Shown here: positions 59,911-64,000 of the stretch, one piece after another
Position numbering within the stretch: the first letter of the stretch is position 1
Layout: each line of letters starts with the position of its first letter
NCBI GenBank assembly: GCA_965279595.1
Contig: OZ257246.1
Location: 1,054,001 to 1,118,000 of the forward strand
Reading direction: 5' to 3'
Source: CAIKLP01 sp965279595
Lineage (GTDB): Bacteria; Bacteroidota; Bacteroidia; Sphingobacteriales; Sphingobacteriaceae
DNA length: 64,000 nucleotides
Position numbers and translations under genes: made by a program
The notes under the pieces: generated by a model
What the model was told of the DNA's origin: nothing
The model's input: only the letters and a program-made list of their open reading frames with translations
Database searches by the model: none

Positions 59911-60249
59911 ATGAATTGGATAATTTTAGTTTTAGCAGGTATTTTTGAAATTGCTTGGGCCATTGGGTTAAAGTATACAGAAGGGTTTACTAAAACCATT
60001 CCTAGTATGATTACCATTTTCTTTATGGTTGTAAGTATGGGTTTATTGGCATATGCAGTAAGATCTTTACCCCTTGGAACTGCCTATGCAGTATGGACAG
60101 GCATTGGAGCAGTAGGAACTGTAATTGCTGGAATTTTTATTTTCAATGAACCGGTTGATTTTTGGAGAATATTATTTCTGCTTTGTATTTTAATTGGAAT
60201 AATAGGATTGAAAATAATTTCCTCCAATAACACAATTAGCGAAAACTAA
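59911..60249 (+). CDS. Small multidrug resistance exporter, SugE/Gdx (guanidinium) subtype
   Basis: A 112-residue four-helix SMR protein that works as an antiparallel dimer. The essential Glu13 sits in helix 1 (GIFEIAWAIGLKYTEGF), and the sequence GLKYTEGFT and GTAYAVWTGIGAVGTVIAGI match the guanidinium-exporting Gdx/SugE subtype more than the EmrE drug-efflux subtype. It exchanges substrate for protons across the inner membrane. No guanidine riboswitch is recognisable in the 92-bp upstream gap. It overlaps the convergent lipoprotein gene by 14 bases. Confidence 0.9.
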   Translation: MNWIILVLAGIFEIAWAIGLKYTEGFTKTIPSMITIFFMVVSMGLLAYAVRSLPLGTAYAVWTGIGAVGTVIAGIFIFNEPVDFWRILFLLCILIGIIGLKIISSNNTISEN

Positions 60250-60853
60250 TAGTAAAAGATTTATCTAACTGATTCAAAATTTTATTGTAAAGAAATAAAT
60301 TTGGATCAGCTGCTATCAATATTACATTTCCTGAAACTACTGCATTGTTTAAATCTTCTTCAGTAATAGTGCTGAATAAAGTTTCAAAATTAATACTAGT
60401 CAACATAGTTGCTCTACCTCCATCTGTTATATTACAACCAGGACCAGTAAAAGAAATCGTGCGATCTTCAAAAAAAGATAATTGAATTCGTTTGTTAAAA
60501 TAAGTTCCTTCTAAATAAATCCCTAACTGCGGGTTGGTTTTTGAAAACTGAATATCGAGATTTGATTTTTTGTATTTGTTAGCATCCATATTATCTGTTG
60601 AACCATATCTTTTACTTTCTAGAAAGTTTAATTTTGGATCTAACCTAGATATTGTAGTACTTGTAGAAGTAGAGTTTCTTTCAAACTCAATACTAACAAG
60701 ATGCGGATAAGCTATGCAACTATCGATTTGTAAGTTAGAAGTTGATTGATTAATTGAATCAAAAACTATATCCACACTTCCATTCCTGTCAATATCACAA
60801 GCAGAAATAACAAAGAGAATAAACAAAAGAAATAGAAAGCTTAATTTATTCAT
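60236..60853 (-). CDS. Lipoprotein of unknown function
   Basis: A 205-residue exported lipoprotein (signal LSFLFLLFILFVISAC, Cys19). The mature part is beta-rich, with many Ser/Thr/Asn residues and three Cys (positions 19, 45 and about 138). No domain is recognised. Its start overlaps the aroE stop by eight bases, so the two are translationally coupled, and its 3' end overlaps the SMR gene by 14 bases on the opposite strand. A role in the cell envelope is likely, nothing more specific. Confidence 0.7.
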   Translation of the reverse strand: MNKLSFLFLLFILFVISACDIDRNGSVDIVFDSINQSTSNLQIDSCIAYPHLVSIEFERNSTSTSTTISRLDPKLNFLESKRYGSTDNMDANKYKKSNLDIQFSKTNPQLGIYLEGTYFNKRIQLSFFEDRTISFTGPGCNITDGGRATMLTSINFETLFSTITEEDLNNAVVSGNVILIAADPNLFLYNKILNQLDKSFTISFR

Positions 60854-61580
60854 TCCAAATCCTCCAACTTTCTTCTGCTTGCTCTTTTAGCATGTCTTCT
60901 CCATTCATTGTTTTTGCACCTCGTTGTTTCGCTTCCTTCATTAGTTTAGTTTCTGATGGATTATAAACCAAATCAAAAATAAAATGTTTATCTGTGATTA
61001 AATTAAATGGCATTGCAGGTGCATCATCTATATTTGGAAATGTTCCTAATGGTGTGCAATTAATTATTAAATGGTGATTATCCATCACATTTACATTTAA
61101 ATCTGAATAGGTTATGGTGTTAGTTAATTTCTCTCTACTTACTAGTTGAAATGGAATTTCTAATTTCGATAATACAAATTGAATTGCTTTTGAAGCACCA
61201 CCTTTACCCAAAATCAATGCATTCATGGGTTTGATATCTAATAACTTTATGATTGATTTTCCAAAACCCCATACATCTGTATTGTAACCAATCCATTTTC
61301 CATTGGCTAAACATTTAATGGTATTTACTGCATTAATTTTTTGCGATACTGGATCAAGTTCATCTAAATAAGAAATAACAGATTCTTTATAGGGAGCAGT
61401 TACATTCAAACCTTTTAAAAAAGGTTGATTCCTTTTTAAATCTAAAATTTGATTAATTTGTTGAAGTGGAAATAATTGATATTCTGAATTTCGAATTTTC
61501 TCCCTTTCGAATTTTTGATTAAAATATTCGGGGGAGAATGAATGTTCTAAAGGAAAACCTATTAATCCGTAAAGTTGCAT
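60846..61580 (-). CDS. aroE: Shikimate dehydrogenase
   Basis: A 244-residue NADP-linked enzyme of aromatic amino acid synthesis, reducing 3-dehydroshikimate. The substrate-binding IGFPLEHSFSP (Ser14, Ser16), the catalytic Lys65 in NVTAPYKE, Asp102 in YNTDVWGF, and the nucleotide-binding LILGKGGASKAI are present. It is a little shorter than E. coli AroE, as is common in Bacteroidota. It lies just upstream of the lipoprotein gene (eight-base overlap) and 51 bases downstream of fumC on the same strand. Confidence 0.93.
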   Translation of the reverse strand: MQLYGLIGFPLEHSFSPEYFNQKFEREKIRNSEYQLFPLQQINQILDLKRNQPFLKGLNVTAPYKESVISYLDELDPVSQKINAVNTIKCLANGKWIGYNTDVWGFGKSIIKLLDIKPMNALILGKGGASKAIQFVLSKLEIPFQLVSREKLTNTITYSDLNVNVMDNHHLIINCTPLGTFPNIDDAPAMPFNLITDKHFIFDLVYNPSETKLMKEAKQRGAKTMNGEDMLKEQAEESWRIWNE

Positions 61581-61631
61581 AACATGTTAAGTTACGGTTT
61601 ATACGGATTAATAGGAAATAAGTTTCTCTAA

Positions 61632-63029
61632 TTATAGATTTCCAACCATGCTTTCTGGTCTCACCCATTCATTAAATTGAGCATCAGTAAGTAATCCCAA
61701 TTCAATAGCAGCTTCTTTTAAAGTTTTATTTTCTTTGTGTGCCTTTTTAGCAATTTTTGCTGCATTATCATAACCAATATGAGTATTCAATGCAGTAACT
61801 AACATTAATGAATTATCTAAATTCTTTTTAATATCAGCATGATTGGGTTGTATTCCAACAGCACAATTATCATTAAATGATACACAGGCATCGCCAATTA
61901 ATCTAGCTGAATGTAAAACATTTGCTGCAATAAGAGGTTTAAAAACATTCAATTCGAAGTGACCAGTTGCACCTCCAAAAGTTACCGCAACATCATTTCC
62001 AAAAACTTGTGCACAAACCATAGTCAATGCTTCTGGTTGAGTTGGGTTTACTTTTCCTGGCATGATTGAAGATCCTGGCTCATTATCTGGAATTATAATT
62101 TCTCCAATTCCACATCTTGGTCCTGAGCTTAACATTCTAATATCATTACCAATTTTCATCAATGCAACAGCAGCCCTTTTTAATGCACCTGATAATTCAA
62201 CCATAGCATCATGCGCTGCTAAAGCTTCAAATTTATTTGGAGCAGTTATAAATGGATAAGAACTAATTTCTGAAATTTTCTTTGCCACTAATTCTGCATA
62301 TCCTTTCGGAGCATTCAAACCAGTTCCTACTGCTGTACCACCTAATGCCAATTCCTTCACCATTTCTAAGGCATTTTTAATTGCTCTTATACTGTTTGTG
62401 ATTTGTTGTGCATAGCCTGAAAACTCTTGTCCTAATGTTAAAGGAGTTGCATCCATAAAATGAGTACGACCAATCTTTACAATGGTTTTATATTCTTCAG
62501 ATTTTTTTGTTAAAGTATTTCTTAATAATTCTAATCCAGGTATTGTAATATCAACAACTTGCTTATAAGCTGCAATGTGCATGGCAGTTGGATAAGTGTC
62601 ATTAGATGATTGTGATTTATTTACATCATCATTTGGATGAAGAACTTTAGCCTCATCATTTAATTTTCCACCTCTAAGTACATGCCCACGATTGGCAATA
62701 ACTTCATTTACATTCATATTACTTTGTGTGCCCGAACCAGTTTGCCAAATCACTAATGGAAATTCGTCGTCTAATTTTCCAGCTAAAATTTCATCACAAA
62801 CTTCTCCAATTAACTTTGCCTTGTCAGCATCTAAAACACCTAAATCTTGATTGGTTAATGCTGCCGCCTTTTTTAAAATTGCAAATGCTCTAATTATTTC
62901 AATTGGCATTTTATCAGCAGGTCCACCAATTTTAAAATTTTGTAATGATCTTTGAGTTTGTGCTGCCCAATATTTTTCAGCTGGAACGTTTACCTCTCCT
63001 AAGCTGTCTTTTTCAATTCTGAATTCCAT
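61632..63029 (-). CDS. fumC: Fumarate hydratase, class II
   Basis: A 465-residue homotetrameric, iron-free fumarase of the TCA cycle. The family signature GSSIMPGKVNP is present, together with TGSGTQSNMNVNEVIANRG, the NKSQSSNDTYPTAMHIA segment and the histidine loop IVKIGRTHFMDATPLTLGQEFSGY. Length is standard. The frame opens at TTG 63038, but ATG 63029 gives the family start MEFRIEKDSLGEV. A minus-strand TAAATTTG (63050-63057) upstream is a plausible -7 box. aroE follows on the same strand. Confidence 0.96.
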   Translation of the reverse strand: MEFRIEKDSLGEVNVPAEKYWAAQTQRSLQNFKIGGPADKMPIEIIRAFAILKKAAALTNQDLGVLDADKAKLIGEVCDEILAGKLDDEFPLVIWQTGSGTQSNMNVNEVIANRGHVLRGGKLNDEAKVLHPNDDVNKSQSSNDTYPTAMHIAAYKQVVDITIPGLELLRNTLTKKSEEYKTIVKIGRTHFMDATPLTLGQEFSGYAQQITNSIRAIKNALEMVKELALGGTAVGTGLNAPKGYAELVAKKISEISSYPFITAPNKFEALAAHDAMVELSGALKRAAVALMKIGNDIRMLSSGPRCGIGEIIIPDNEPGSSIMPGKVNPTQPEALTMVCAQVFGNDVAVTFGGATGHFELNVFKPLIAANVLHSARLIGDACVSFNDNCAVGIQPNHADIKKNLDNSLMLVTALNTHIGYDNAAKIAKKAHKENKTLKEAAIELGLLTDAQFNEWVRPESMVGNL

Positions 63030-63049
63030 TTTATTCAAATTTATTTAGG

Positions 63050-63057
63050 CAAATTTA
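63050..63057 (-). promoter_or_regulatory. Candidate -7 box for fumC
   Basis: Read on the minus strand, TAAATTTG matches TAnnTTTG, 20 bases before the fumC ATG at 63029. No -33 element is clear. The remaining 200 bases up to the OmpA-like gene hold only a second promoter-like box and nothing coding. Confidence 0.35.
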
Positions 63058-63196
63058 TAAAATTGTAGCTAATCGAGCGAGTTTTGATGCTTTGAATCAT
63101 TATTTTCAATTAAATAGTTTTTAAATAAAGATAAATAGTGACCAAGTTTTTCATATTTGTTGATAAATCCTATTATAGTTCTTGCTTTCTTGGTTC

Positions 63197-63204
63197 TACA
63201 TTTG
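63197..63204 (+). promoter_or_regulatory. Candidate -7 box for the OmpA-family lipoprotein
   Basis: TACATTTG is a full TAnnTTTG match 81 bases before the ATG at 63286, which would leave a leader of about 75 bases. The gap between fumC and this gene (about 256 bases) contains no other feature. Confidence 0.4.
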
Positions 63205-63285
63205 ATTCGGATAATTATAAACAAATGAAAGTGATTTTTTAAAGTATACGCTCATTTGTATCAAAATTAAAAACAGCTAGAAAAT

Positions 63286-64000
63286 ATGAAAATGAAATTG
63301 ACACACTTTGCAACTATTGCCTGCGTAATTCTAATGGCTTCTTGTGTTGTACCTAAAAAGAAATTTTTAGCAATGCAACATGAAAGAGATTCATTACAAA
63401 CAGATTTAAACATTTCACTTTTAAAAAATGACAGCTTAAATAAATTGATGGTATTGAAAAATGATACAATACAATCATTAAGAGCAGAAGTATCATCGTT
63501 AAAAGATAAGTTGACAAACTTAAATTCACAATACAGTACCTTGTCTGATAATTACAAACAATTGCGTGCCAATAGTACTGATGAGATTAAAAAATTATTG
63601 AAAGATTTAGAAAGCGCTCAAGCCAATTTAGCAGCACGTGAAAAACGTCTTCAAGAAGTAGAAGATGCAATGAAGAAACGTGATGAATCTGTTAATGCCT
63701 TACGTGATAAATTAGCGAAAGCTCTTTTAGGGTTTAACAAAAGTGGTCTTTCTGTAAATATCAAGGATGGTAAAGTTTATGTTTCATTAACTGATAAATT
63801 ATTATTCAGTACTGGAAGTATTGAGATTGATCAAAAAGGACAAGAAGCTTTAGTTGAATTAGCGAAAGTGTTAAAAACCCAACCAGATATTAACGTTTTG
63901 GTTGAAGGTCATACTGACAATATGAAAGTTGCAAACTTGGGACAAATAAAAGACAACTGGGACTTATCAGTAATGCGCGCAACTTCTGTTGTTCGCTTTT
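63286..64000 (+). CDS. OmpA-family lipoprotein, 5' part (runs off the window)
   Basis: The plus strand is open from ATG 63286 to the window end, giving 238 residues of an incomplete protein. A lipoprotein signal (ATIACVILMASC, Cys20) is followed by a long coiled coil (about residues 35-145; repeated Leu/Lys/Glu heptads) and then an OmpA C-terminal domain: LLFSTGSIEIDQKGQEALVELAKVL and VLVEGHTDN...NWDLSVMRA. The latter binds peptidoglycan. It should tether the outer membrane to the cell wall, as in Pal-like proteins with a spacer. The last part of the domain and the stop lie outside the window. Confidence 0.88.
   Translation, partial: MKMKLTHFATIACVILMASCVVPKKKFLAMQHERDSLQTDLNISLLKNDSLNKLMVLKNDTIQSLRAEVSSLKDKLTNLNSQYSTLSDNYKQLRANSTDEIKKLLKDLESAQANLAAREKRLQEVEDAMKKRDESVNALRDKLAKALLGFNKSGLSVNIKDGKVYVSLTDKLLFSTGSIEIDQKGQEALVELAKVLKTQPDINVLVEGHTDNMKVANLGQIKDNWDLSVMRATSVVRF

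Overview
The window is strongly AT-rich, gene-dense chromosomal DNA from a member of the Bacteroidota. The evidence is a recurrent -7 promoter box of the TAnnTTTG type, many small lipoproteins with a Cys after a short signal peptide, a CarboxypepD_reg-type TonB receptor, a DUF4270 lipoprotein next to a short glycogen synthase and panC/panD, an SNF2 helicase with a long conserved N-terminal half, and SPOR/OmpA-like envelope proteins. The class cannot be fixed from the sequence; an aerobic Chitinophagia- or Sphingobacteriia-like organism fits (superoxide dismutase, fumarase C, acyl-CoA dehydrogenase). No rRNA, tRNA, CRISPR array, prophage or integrase was seen.

Layout. 1-96: 5' end of fabD (minus, cut by the window edge). 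186-4209: small membrane protein, a FAD oxidoreductase/methyltransferase pair, a GNAT acetyltransferase and a serine beta-lactamase-fold lipoprotein. 4217-12004: amino-acid permease, rhodanese plus GNAT, SNF2 helicase coupled to the biotin transporter bioY, and a large secreted PKD-type protein. 12154-17729: aspS, then a tightly packed plus-strand operon (DinB, thiE, thiamine-pyrophosphokinase-like protein, MFS, TerC). 17731-24315: TlpA-like lipoprotein and M1 peptidase lipoprotein, a coiled-coil/SPOR-like protein with a probable 3' frameshift, acyl-CoA dehydrogenase. 24392-29459: panC-panD-flippase-rfaE2 diverging from glycogen synthase-DUF4270. 29499-33752: glmS, sodA, tadA, rRNA methyltransferase. 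33877-38692: the rimP-nusA-infB translation/transcription cluster with two striking hairpins. 38749-42381: O-antigen ligase facing three overlapping glycosyltransferase genes (envelope polysaccharide). 42448-44420: meaB, a DinB-like protein and a REP-associated tyrosine transposase with a 34-bp perfect palindrome nearby. 44577-52021: a histidine-themed locus (hutU, hutH, hisS) into which a His/Cys-rich secreted peptide and a metal-type TonB receptor are set on the opposite strand. 52157-57668: ComA-like phosphosulfolactate synthase, TPR protein, M1 peptidase fused to a probable outer-membrane beta-barrel. 57858-64000: ALDH7-type aldehyde dehydrogenase, small conserved protein, SMR exporter (SugE/Gdx type), lipoprotein, aroE, fumC, and the 5' part of an OmpA-family lipoprotein running off the right edge.

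Most of the window is housekeeping. The parts that are not obviously routine are: the RAYT/palindrome pair; the hairpins in the rimP leader, between nusA and infB, and inside the DUF4270 signal-peptide codons; the metal-uptake pair embedded between hutU and hutH; the thiamine-pyrophosphokinase-like protein without its catalytic motifs; the peptidase-barrel fusion; and the frameshifted, PWG-repeat-bearing coiled-coil protein. No clear candidate for a wholly new multi-gene system was found. The hut/TonB arrangement is the most plausible lead.
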